Positions 45,908-52,614 of a stretch of 64,000 nucleotides of DNA are shown here, one piece after another; the first letter of the stretch is position 1, and every line of letters begins with the position of its first letter. The notes beneath the pieces were generated by a model. The model was given only the letters and a program-made list of their open reading frames with translations, was not told where the DNA came from and did no database searches. A program made the position numbers and the translations under genes. Source of the DNA: Roseomonas genomospecies 6 (GTDB lineage: Bacteria; Pseudomonadota; Alphaproteobacteria; Azospirillales; Azospirillaceae); contig NZ_QOKW01000030.1 of NCBI RefSeq assembly GCF_008365375.1, positions 1-64,000 of the forward strand, given 5' to 3'.

Positions 45908-46513
45908 ATGAGCTTCGAAAGTGACGTGAACGCGAACCGGACCGGCGGCGATCCGCGCGGCGCCGTGCGCGAAGCGGTGGGCATCTTCGCCAGCCGCGAC
46001 GCCCTTCAAAAGGCCATCGACGAGCTGTCCCTCGCCGGCTTCCAGCGCCACGAGCTGAGCGTGCTCGCCAATGACCAGACCATCCGCGACCATCTGGGCC
46101 ATGTGCCGGAGCGGGCGGAGGACATCGCCCACGATCCAGACGCGCCGCGCCAGTCCTACGTCTCGCCGGAGGATGTCGGCAGCGTGAAGGGCGTCGCCGT
46201 TGGGTTCCCGGCCTATGTGGGAGCGATCCTGGCGACCGGCGCCGTTCTGGCGACCGGCGGGACGGCCCTGGCCGCGGTGGCCGCGGCGGCGGCGGCGGGT
46301 GTCGGGGGCGGTGCCATGGGCTCCGTCATGTCGAGTTGGCTGACCGACAAGCGCAACGAGCCGATGCTCCAGCACCTCGACAAGGGCGGCATCCTGCTGT
46401 GGGTCAATCTGGCCGACGCCGGGCGGGAGCGGCAGGCGCTGGAGATCATGAACCGCCACGCCGTCCAGCCGGTGACGGTGCACGAGGTGCCGCAGGCCGG
46501 TTCCGAGGGCTGA
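45908..46513 (+). CDS. glycine-zipper membrane protein, hypothetical
   Basis: 201 residues. A soluble N-terminal domain (about 20-75: EAVGIFASRDALQKAIDELS) resembles the start of stress proteins that bind ligands. A Gly/Ala-rich hydrophobic segment (about 97-140: VGFPAYVGAILATGAVLATG and AAAAAAAGVGGGAMGSVMS) forms one or two helices, and a C-terminal soluble region with ILLWVNLADAGRERQALEIM follows. The family is not recognised. ATG 45908 follows a GGGGAGA-containing region. Confidence 0.75.
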   Translation: MSFESDVNANRTGGDPRGAVREAVGIFASRDALQKAIDELSLAGFQRHELSVLANDQTIRDHLGHVPERAEDIAHDPDAPRQSYVSPEDVGSVKGVAVGFPAYVGAILATGAVLATGGTALAAVAAAAAAGVGGGAMGSVMSSWLTDKRNEPMLQHLDKGGILLWVNLADAGRERQALEIMNRHAVQPVTVHEVPQAGSEG

Positions 46514-46529
46514 GCGCAGGGCGCTTACG

Positions 46530-46571
46530 ACCCGTTGACCGAGCCCCGTTGACCCGGCCCCGTTGACCCAG
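46530..46571. repeat. three 14-base direct repeats
   Basis: ACCCGTTGACCGAG, CCCCGTTGACCCGG and CCCCGTTGACCCAG follow one another exactly. They lie just before the TauE/SafE gene and carry a -35-like TTGACC in each copy. Confidence 0.6.
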
Positions 46572-46632
46572 GTCATAGCCTTCGCGGCGGGCTTCCCCTA
46601 TACACGGGCGGTCTTCCAACCGGAGGTCCGCC

Positions 46633-47400
46633 TTGGACACCCACTCGGCCCTGTCGCTTCTCGAAGCCGGCCTGAACCAGTGCGCCATCGTCATCGACCG
46701 GGACGGCGGGCTCCTGTTCGCGCTGCTCACCGCGGGGCTGGTCGGGGGGGCGACCCATTGCGCGGGCATGTGCGGTCCCTTCGTTCTGGCCCAGGTCACC
46801 GCGAGGCTGGAGCAGGTTCCGGCCTCGCGGATGAGCGAGTTCCACCGGCTGGCCGGGGCGGCGGTGCTGCCCTATCATTTGGGGCGCGGCACCACCTACA
46901 CGCTGATCGGCGCGGCGGCGGCGGCGGTCGCCGGCCATGTCGGGGCTCTGCCGGGGCTGAAATGGCTGTCGGTGGCTCTGCTGGCCTTCGCGGCGCTGTT
47001 CTTCCTGGGCTATGCGGTGAAGGGGCTGACGGCCTGGGTGCCGAAGCTCGACGGCGCGGTCCAGCGCTGGTGGGGCGACCGGGTGTCGGGGCTGGCCCGT
47101 CCCCTGTTCGGCAACCCCACGGGCTGGCGCGGCTACGCGCTCGGTCTCGCGCTGGGCTTCATTCCCTGCGGGCTTCTTTACGGCGCCGTGGCGGTGGCCG
47201 CGGCCAGCGGCAGCGCGCTGACCGGGGCGCTGGGCATGGCGGCCTTCACGCTGGGCACGCTGCCGAGCCTGCTGGCGGTCGGTCTGGCCGGGCATCTGGC
47301 GGGGCGCACCTGGCGCACCGCGGTGGTGCGTGCGGCGCCGGTCATCATGGTGGTGAACGCCGGGGTGCTGGGCTGGATGGCGGTCCGGATGATCGGGTGA
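46633..47400 (+). CDS. TauE/SafE-family membrane transporter
   Basis: 255 residues and about six membrane helices. The signature GGATHCAGMCGPFV with paired cysteines and GFIPCGLLYGAVAVA identify the COG2836-like sulfite exporter/cytochrome-biogenesis family, often linked to heavy-metal or cytochrome-oxidase maturation. A TTG start at 46633 is supported by CCGGAGG six bases upstream. It could assist copper insertion into the oxidase, consistent with the nearby CydP-like gene, but that is inference. Confidence 0.87.
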   Translation: MDTHSALSLLEAGLNQCAIVIDRDGGLLFALLTAGLVGGATHCAGMCGPFVLAQVTARLEQVPASRMSEFHRLAGAAVLPYHLGRGTTYTLIGAAAAAVAGHVGALPGLKWLSVALLAFAALFFLGYAVKGLTAWVPKLDGAVQRWWGDRVSGLARPLFGNPTGWRGYALGLALGFIPCGLLYGAVAVAAASGSALTGALGMAAFTLGTLPSLLAVGLAGHLAGRTWRTAVVRAAPVIMVVNAGVLGWMAVRMIG

Positions 47401-47423
47401 GTTGCTGGTGGGGTTGCGGGATT

Positions 47424-47570
47424 TCACCACGAAGACACGAAGGCACTAAGAACACACGAAGATTGGTTGACTTGGCCGCGCCTGAGCCCGGATGAAATTT
47501 CCTGTTATCCGAACGTCTCGGGCAAGAAGCTTCTTTGTGCTTCCTTTGTGCCTTCGTGTCTTTGTGGTGT
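47424..47570. repeat. inverted-repeat element (CACCACGAAGACACGAAGGCAC)
   Basis: Two ~40-base arms in inverted orientation (47425-47461 and 47530-47569) flank about 70 bases. The arms read as CACCACGAAGACACGAAGGC and, on the other strand, CACCACAAAGACACGAAGGC. No transposase. It lies between the TauE/SafE gene and the convergent methyltransferase gene, and resembles a dispersed palindromic element or a miniature inverted-repeat element. Confidence 0.7.
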
Positions 47571-47598
47571 CCCGCCGCCCAAGCGACACCCCCCGGAA

Positions 47599-48495
47599 TT
47601 ACGACAACCTTTCCGCCGATCCCTTCAGCGCCTCGCCCAGCGGGATCTCACCGCAGCCGGGCTTGAGCGGTTGCTGCTGGCTCTCGTGCGGCGACCAGCC
47701 GGCCAGATAGAGGATCTGGAAGGTCGCCTCGATGCGCCCGTCCGGCTCGGCATACCGCTCGGCATAGCGGCGGGCGGCGTCGAACAGCAGGGCGCGGGTG
47801 GCCGGCACCTTGCGGCGGGCGAGGACGGCGTTGGTCTCCCCCATGCCGCGCAGGTCGCGCATCAGGCGGAAGGCGTCGCTGTAGGTGACGGTGATGACGT
47901 CGCTGTCGATCACCGGCAGGGCGAAGCCGGCTCGCTGCATCAGCCCGCCCACGTCCCGGATCTCCGCGAAGGGCGACACGCGGGGCGACACGCCTCCCGA
48001 CACCTCCATCTCCGCCTCGTAAAGGCAGCGGCGCAGCTCCAGAAGCGTTTCGCCGCCCAGCATGGCCGCGCAGAAGAAGCCGTCGGGCTTCAGCGCCTGC
48101 CGCACCTGGACCAGCGCGCCCGGCAGGTCGTTGACCCAGTGGAGGCTGAGGTTGCTGACCACGAGGTCGAAGGTCTCGGGCGCGAAGGGCAGGAATTCCT
48201 CGTCGGCGGCGACGGCCAGCGGACCGGCCCGCCGGGCGAAGCCGGGGGAGAGGTCGCAGGCGACGAGCGTCTCGATCCCCTTCCGCCCGCGCAGCATCCG
48301 CCCCATCACCCCGTCATGGGCGCCGAGGTCGAGCGCGGTGGGAAAGGGCCGGACCACGTCCTCCAGCCGGTCGGCGAGGCGGTCGGCCACCTCCTCGAAC
48401 AGGAAGGCGTGTTCGGCGAAGGCGGGGACGGCGCGGTCGCGGCGGCGGCGGACGAGCGCGCGGTCGAAGACGGTCATGCTGTCGGGCGTGGTCAT
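47599..48495 (-). CDS. NDUFAF5-type SAM-dependent enzyme
   Basis: 298 residues. It is a SAM-binding Rossmann protein (LDLGAHDGVMGRML as motif I; SNLSLHWVNDLPGALVQVRQ). The stretch ADEEFLPFAPETFDLVVSNL and LRGMGETNAVLARR match, as I recall them, human NDUFAF5, which hydroxylates an arginine of complex I subunit NDUFS7. It therefore probably acts in NADH dehydrogenase assembly rather than biotin synthesis (BioC). ATG 48495 was chosen; the frame continues upstream without protein-like sequence. Confidence 0.85.
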   Translation of the reverse strand: MTTPDSMTVFDRALVRRRRDRAVPAFAEHAFLFEEVADRLADRLEDVVRPFPTALDLGAHDGVMGRMLRGRKGIETLVACDLSPGFARRAGPLAVAADEEFLPFAPETFDLVVSNLSLHWVNDLPGALVQVRQALKPDGFFCAAMLGGETLLELRRCLYEAEMEVSGGVSPRVSPFAEIRDVGGLMQRAGFALPVIDSDVITVTYSDAFRLMRDLRGMGETNAVLARRKVPATRALLFDAARRYAERYAEPDGRIEATFQILYLAGWSPHESQQQPLKPGCGEIPLGEALKGSAERLS

Positions 48496-48589
48496 GCCCG
48501 CAATATAGCCCAGCGCCCGGGGGCTACAACCATCGGCGAAGCGGCGGAGCTGTGGTATGATCGACGCCGAACGTCGCTGGAGCTTGGCC

Positions 48590-48856
48590 ATGGGAATCGA
48601 GGAAGCCATCGGCGCCACTTACGAGGCGCTGATCGTCATCATCAAGATCACCACCCCGGTCCTCGTCGTCACGACCGTGCTCGGCATGGTGTTGACCGTC
48701 TTTCAGCAGGCGACCAACATCAACGAATCGACGCTCCAGCAGGATCTGAAGATCTTCGCGACGCTGGCGCTTCTGTTCATCACGGGGCCGGCGATCTACA
48801 TCGCGCTGCGCGACTACACCTTCGTGATCTTCGACCGCATCGCCGGGCTGAACTGA
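48590..48856 (+). CDS. fliQ: flagellar/type III export protein FliQ
   Basis: 88 residues, the usual length. Two membrane helices around VIIKITTPVLVVTTVLGMVL and IFATLALLFITGPAIYIAL, with the diagnostic FQQATNINESTLQQDLKI between them. FliQ forms part of the export gate with FliP and FliR. No other flagellar gene lies within the window. It is divergent from the NDUFAF5-type gene and 13 bases before comF. Confidence 0.8.
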   Translation: MGIEEAIGATYEALIVIIKITTPVLVVTTVLGMVLTVFQQATNINESTLQQDLKIFATLALLFITGPAIYIALRDYTFVIFDRIAGLN

Positions 48857-48869
48857 GGGGGGCGCCGCG

Positions 48870-49613
48870 ATGGCCCTCGCGCAACGGCTGGCGACCGGAG
48901 TCCTGGCGGGAATCCTGGACGCGCTTCTGCCGCCGCGCTGCCTGTGCTGTGGTGGGGCGGTGGACCGGCAGGGCGGTTTGTGCGCGGCCTGCTGGACCGG
49001 CCTGACCTTCATCGCGCCGCCCTTCTGCGCCGGCTGCGGCACGCCCTTCGACTTCGCGCTGGAGGGGGAGCATCTGTGCGGCGCCTGCATCGCGGAACCG
49101 CCGGTCTACGCCCGCGCCCGCGCCGTGCTGGCCTATGACGACGGCAGCCGGCCCCTGGTGCTGGGCTTCAAGCACGGCGACCGCATCCACGCCGCCGACG
49201 CCTACGGCGCGTGGCTGGCCCGCGCCGGGGCGGAGCTTCTGGCCGAGGCCGACCTGCTGGCCCCGGTGCCGCTGCACCGGCTGCGGCTGTTCCGGCGGCG
49301 CTACAACCAGGCGGCCCTGCTGGCCCGGGCGGCGGGGCGGCAGGCCGGGTGCCCGGTGCTGCCCGATCTGCTGATCCGCCGCCGGGCCACCCCGTCGCAG
49401 GGCGGCCTGGACCGGTCCGGGCGGCGGCGGAACGTGAAGGGAGCCTTCGCGGTCCGTCCGGGGCTGGAGCCGCGGGTGGCGGGCAAGCGGATCGTTCTGG
49501 TGGACGACGTGCTGACCACCGGGGCCACCCTGTCGGAATGCGCGCGGGTGCTTCTGCGCGCCGGGGCGGAGCGGGTTGACGCGCTGACCCTGGCGCGCGT
49601 CGTGAAGACGTAA
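48870..49613 (+). CDS. comF: ComF-family phosphoribosyltransferase-like protein
   Basis: 247 residues. An N-terminal zinc-binding part (CLCCGGAVDRQGGLCAACW; CAGCGTPFD; CGAC) and a PRTase motif (KRIVLVDDVLTTGATLSE) define ComF/GntX. It is linked to DNA uptake or nucleotide metabolism. ATG 48870 closely follows fliQ. The stop lies in a 15-base tandem repeat. Confidence 0.92.
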   Translation: MALAQRLATGVLAGILDALLPPRCLCCGGAVDRQGGLCAACWTGLTFIAPPFCAGCGTPFDFALEGEHLCGACIAEPPVYARARAVLAYDDGSRPLVLGFKHGDRIHAADAYGAWLARAGAELLAEADLLAPVPLHRLRLFRRRYNQAALLARAAGRQAGCPVLPDLLIRRRATPSQGGLDRSGRRRNVKGAFAVRPGLEPRVAGKRIVLVDDVLTTGATLSECARVLLRAGAERVDALTLARVVKT

Positions 49614-49646
49614 GCCGTGAAGACGTAAGCCTTGAAAACGTAACGG
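49602..49646. repeat. triple 15-base repeat over the comF stop
   Basis: GTGAAGACGTAAGCC occurs twice, then TTGAAAACGTAACGG. Each copy keeps the same frame and contains TAA, so the last codons VKT and the stop are repeated three times. Confidence 0.8.
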
Positions 49647-49704
49647 GTGGCGTGGAAGGACGGTTGATCTTATAACCGTTCCAAACAGCCAAGGAGCCGC
49701 CCGC

Positions 49705-49968
49705 ATGGCCGACGTCGTCATCTACACAACGCCCTTCTGCCCCTACTGCTCGCGCGCCAAGCGCCTGCTCGACAGCAAGGGGGTGGCGTATGAGGAGATC
49801 GACCTCTACATGCAGCCGGGCCGCCGTGACGAGATGGTGCAGCGCGCCGAGGGGCGCATGACCGTGCCGCAGATCTTCATCGACGGGAAGCCCTACGGCG
49901 GGTCCGACGACATCCACGCGCTGGACCGCGCGGGCAAGCTCGACCCCCTGCTGGGGATCGGCGGATGA
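49705..49968 (+). CDS. grxC: glutaredoxin 3
   Basis: 87 residues, with active-site CPYC near the start, TVPQIFIDG (cis-Pro loop) and GGSDDIHAL. It reduces disulfides and glutathione mixed disulfides in the cytoplasm. AAGGAG precedes ATG 49705. The stop overlaps the nitrilase start (ATGA), so the two are coupled. Confidence 0.95.
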   Translation: MADVVIYTTPFCPYCSRAKRLLDSKGVAYEEIDLYMQPGRRDEMVQRAEGRMTVPQIFIDGKPYGGSDDIHALDRAGKLDPLLGIGG

Positions 49969-50801
49969 CCGGCATCCTGAAGGCCGCCTGCGTCCAGGTG
50001 AACGCGGGCACGGAAATCCTTCCGAACCTTCAGGCGGCGGGCGATCTGGTCCGCCGGGCGCGGGACGCCGGCGCGGACTTCATCGCCCTTCCCGAGAATG
50101 TCGGCATGATCGTGCAGGGCCGCGCGAAGGTGCTGGAGCGGGTGAAGCCGGCGGACGAGCACCCCGCCATCCCCTTCTTCGCCGATCTGGCGCGGGAGAC
50201 GGGGACTTGGCTGCTCGCCGGCACGCTGGGCGTGCTTCTGGACGACGGGCGGGTGGCGAACCGCAGTTACCTTTTCAACGCGGAGGGGCGGACCGTCGCC
50301 CAGTACGACAAGCTCCACATGTTCGACGTGGACCTGACGGGCGGGGAAAGCTATCGCGAATCCGCGACCTTCCGGCCCGGCGACCGCGCGGTCCTGGCCG
50401 CCACGCCCTGGGGCGGGGTGGGCATGACCGTCTGCTACGACCTGCGCTTCGCCTATCTCTACCGGGCGCTGGCCCAAGCGGGGGCGTCGATCCTCACCGT
50501 GCCGGCGGCCTTCACCGTGCCGACCGGCCGGGCGCATTGGCACACGCTGCTGCGCGCCCGCGCCATCGAGACGGGCTGCTTCGTGCTCGCCCCGGCCCAG
50601 ACCGGCACCCACGACCAGGGACGGCTGACCTACGGCCATTCCCTGATCGTCGCCCCCTGGGGCGAGGTGCTTGCCGACGCCGGGGAGGAGGTGGGCTTCG
50701 TCCTGGCGGAGCTGGACATGGCCCGCGTGGAGGAGGCCCGGCGGATGGTGCCGGCCCTGACCCACGACCGGACCTTCACGCTGGAGCGGATCGGCTTCTG
50801 A
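49965..50801 (+). CDS. nitrilase-superfamily amidohydrolase (Nit1-type)
   Basis: 278 residues. The catalytic triad is E (IALPENVG), K (YDKLHMFDVDL) and C (MTVCYDLRFAYLYRAL). This pattern is typical of Nit1/NitFhit enzymes that hydrolyse deaminated glutathione. Overlaps grxC, suggesting linked thiol metabolism; this pairing is common in alphaproteobacteria. Convergent with the methyltransferase gene, 4 bases between stops. Confidence 0.9.
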   Translation: MTGILKAACVQVNAGTEILPNLQAAGDLVRRARDAGADFIALPENVGMIVQGRAKVLERVKPADEHPAIPFFADLARETGTWLLAGTLGVLLDDGRVANRSYLFNAEGRTVAQYDKLHMFDVDLTGGESYRESATFRPGDRAVLAATPWGGVGMTVCYDLRFAYLYRALAQAGASILTVPAAFTVPTGRAHWHTLLRARAIETGCFVLAPAQTGTHDQGRLTYGHSLIVAPWGEVLADAGEEVGFVLAELDMARVEEARRMVPALTHDRTFTLERIGF

Positions 50802-50805
50802 GGAT

Positions 50806-51435
50806 TCAGGGAAGGGGCCGGGGCTCCGGGTCGCCGTCCAGCCCGTTTCCGGCCTCCAGGTCGTTGACCGCGCACAGGCGCTGCACCACCGCGGCCTTGG
50901 GCGAGGCAACCTCGCCATGCTCGTAGGCGACGACCTGGAGGCGCCCGCGCGCGACGTCCAGAAGCTCGCCGCTGCGCAGCAGGAAGGCGGGGGAGGCGGG
51001 GCGCCCGAAGCGGGCGTTGCCCAGCGCGAAGGTCTCGTACAGCAGCACGCCGCCCGGCTCCAGCGCGCCCAGCAGGGCGGGGAACAGCGGGCGGTGCAGG
51101 TAGTTGGTCACCACGATCGCGGCGAAGCGGCGGTCGCGCAGCAGCGGCACGGGTTCCCCGGTCTCCAGATCGGCCTCCACCAGTTCCACCCCCGGCGTGC
51201 CGGACAGGTCGGCCACCCCGCGCAGGTCGCGGTCCAGCCCGGTGACCGGGTGGTTGCGCGCGTGGAACAGCCGCAGATGCCGGCCCGATCCGCAAGCGAG
51301 GTCGAGGACGGGGCCGCCCGACCGCACCAGCGGCGCGAAGCGCGCGACCCAGGGGGAGGGCGGGCCGAGCGCGGAATGGGGCGATGCCGGGGAAGGGGCA
51401 GAGGAGGATGGGGCAGCGGAGGGGGGGATGGACAA
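50806..51435 (-). CDS. class I SAM-dependent methyltransferase
   Basis: 209 residues. After a Pro/Ser-rich N-terminus, motif I is VLDLACGSGRHLRLF and later AIVVTNYLHRPLFPALLGAL. It methylates an unknown substrate; the short length fits the tellurite-resistance (TehB)-like or generic class. The start ATG 51435 gives a low-complexity N-terminus, so a later start near the APLVRSGG segment is possible. Confidence 0.82.
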   Translation of the reverse strand: MSIPPSAAPSSSAPSPASPHSALGPPSPWVARFAPLVRSGGPVLDLACGSGRHLRLFHARNHPVTGLDRDLRGVADLSGTPGVELVEADLETGEPVPLLRDRRFAAIVVTNYLHRPLFPALLGALEPGGVLLYETFALGNARFGRPASPAFLLRSGELLDVARGRLQVVAYEHGEVASPKAAVVQRLCAVNDLEAGNGLDGDPEPRPLP

Positions 51436-51565
51436 GGGATGGATGCTCCCGCTCTTTTCATGACCGGTGTTTGACGCTGATGCCGCGTCGTGCTGAATTG
51501 GCGGCTGTTCAGCGGTCCTTCACCATACCATCTGTCCTTCACACCTTGGAGCATCCGACGGGGAT

Positions 51566-52093
51566 ATGATCCTCTTCGTTCTGAAATGCACGGCCGACCA
51601 CCGGTTCGAAGCCTGGTTCCGCAACGGCGACGCCTATGAGACGCAGGCCGCCGCCCGAGCCATCGCATGCCCGGTCTGCGGCGACACGCACATCACCAAG
51701 GCCCCCATGGCGCCGCGCATCGCCAAAGGGGGGCGGTCCAAGGACGACGCGCCCCGGGACGGCGGCGCGCCGGAAACCGCCCCCGCGGCGCCGGCGGGAG
51801 GCGCGCCGGTCCCCGCGGCTCCTTCGGCACCCGCCGTTCCGCCCCTGCCGCCGGAGGTGCGCGAGCGCTTCGCGGCGGAGGTCATGCGCCAGTTGACGGA
51901 GATCCGCCGGACGGTGGAGGACAACTGCGACTACGTCGGCGACCGCTTCGCCGAGGAGGCGCGGCGCATCCATTACGGCGAGACCGACCCGCGCGGCATC
52001 TACGGCGAAGCCACGGCCAGGGAAGCCGAAGAGTTGGAGGAGGAGGGTGTGACTTTTGGTCGCATACCTTGGCTTCCGCGGACCAATTCCTAA
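51566..52093 (+). CDS. DUF1178-family protein
   Basis: 175 residues. The N-terminus MILFVLKCTADHRFEAWFRN and the zinc-like CPVCGDTHITKAPMAPRI define DUF1178. A Pro/Ala-rich linker (about 55-95) and a conserved C-terminal part with VEDNCDYVGDRFAEEARRIH follow. Function unknown; it usually sits with grxC and the nitrilase gene in alphaproteobacteria, as here. Confidence 0.9.
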   Translation: MILFVLKCTADHRFEAWFRNGDAYETQAAARAIACPVCGDTHITKAPMAPRIAKGGRSKDDAPRDGGAPETAPAAPAGGAPVPAAPSAPAVPPLPPEVRERFAAEVMRQLTEIRRTVEDNCDYVGDRFAEEARRIHYGETDPRGIYGEATAREAEELEEEGVTFGRIPWLPRTNS

Positions 52094-52203
52094 GTCCACG
52101 CTTCAGAACAATTCGCCGCTCCCCTTGCCCTTTCGTTACCTCGGGTTTGCAGACGGGCTGCCGGAACAACGACTGCGGGCTGCGTCAAGCCGCTTTTTAA
52201 CGG

Positions 52204-52217
52204 TTGACCTGAATCAA
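52204..52217 (+). promoter_or_regulatory. candidate FNR/CRP-family box of the DUF485-actP promoter
   Basis: TTGAC-CTGA-ATCAA matches the FNR consensus TTGAT-N4-ATCAA at 9 of 10 positions. A -10-like TACAAA (52240-52245) places the predicted start near 52252, so the box would be centred at about -41.5, the class II activator position. By contrast the TTGACG at 52223 is too close to serve as -35. An FNR, FixK or related regulator is suggested. Confidence 0.5.
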
Positions 52218-52239
52218 AGTTGTTGACGGGATAGTTCGT

Positions 52240-52245
52240 TACAAA
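52240..52245 (+). promoter_or_regulatory. -10 element of the DUF485-actP promoter
   Basis: TACAAA lies 22 bases after the FNR-type box. It is a moderate match, and the start site is predicted, not measured. Confidence 0.4.
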
Positions 52246-52311
52246 GACCATATGGTCCGAGTGTCTAATATGACCTTGCAAAAACGCTCGGCACTCGCGA
52301 GGGGACGCACT

Positions 52312-52614
52312 ATGAAAGAAAACGCTCAGAGGATTCTCGCGAATCCCAAGTTTCAGGAGCTGGTGCAGAAGCGCAGCGCATTCGCGTGGACGCTCTCGAT
52401 CGCCATGCTCGTCATCTACTTCGGCTTCATCCTGCTGGTCGCCTTCGGCAAGGGGTTCCTGGGTACCCCGATCGGTAACGGCGTGATCACCTGGGGTATT
52501 CCCGTCGGCCTCTTCACCATCGTCTCGGCGTTCATCCTGACCGGCATCTACGTGCACCGGGCGAACGGCGAGTTCGATGAGCTGAACCGGCAGATCATGG
52601 AGGAGTCGAAGTGA
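52312..52614 (+). CDS. DUF485 small membrane protein (YjcH-like)
   Basis: 100 residues. The DUF485 pattern: FQELVQKRSAFAWTLSIAML, VIYFGFILLVAFG, and GIPVGLFTIVSAFILTGIYV followed by HRANGEFD. Two membrane helices. It is the usual partner of the ActP acetate permease and is needed or helpful for its function. ATG 52312 is supported by GAGGGG; the stop overlaps the actP start. Confidence 0.93.
   Translation: MKENAQRILANPKFQELVQKRSAFAWTLSIAMLVIYFGFILLVAFGKGFLGTPIGNGVITWGIPVGLFTIVSAFILTGIYVHRANGEFDELNRQIMEESK

Noticed and set aside
52223..52228. TTGACG as the -35 of the DUF485-actP promoter
   Set aside because: Only 11 bases separate it from TACAAA, too short for a sigma-70 spacer; the FNR-type box gives a better explanation.
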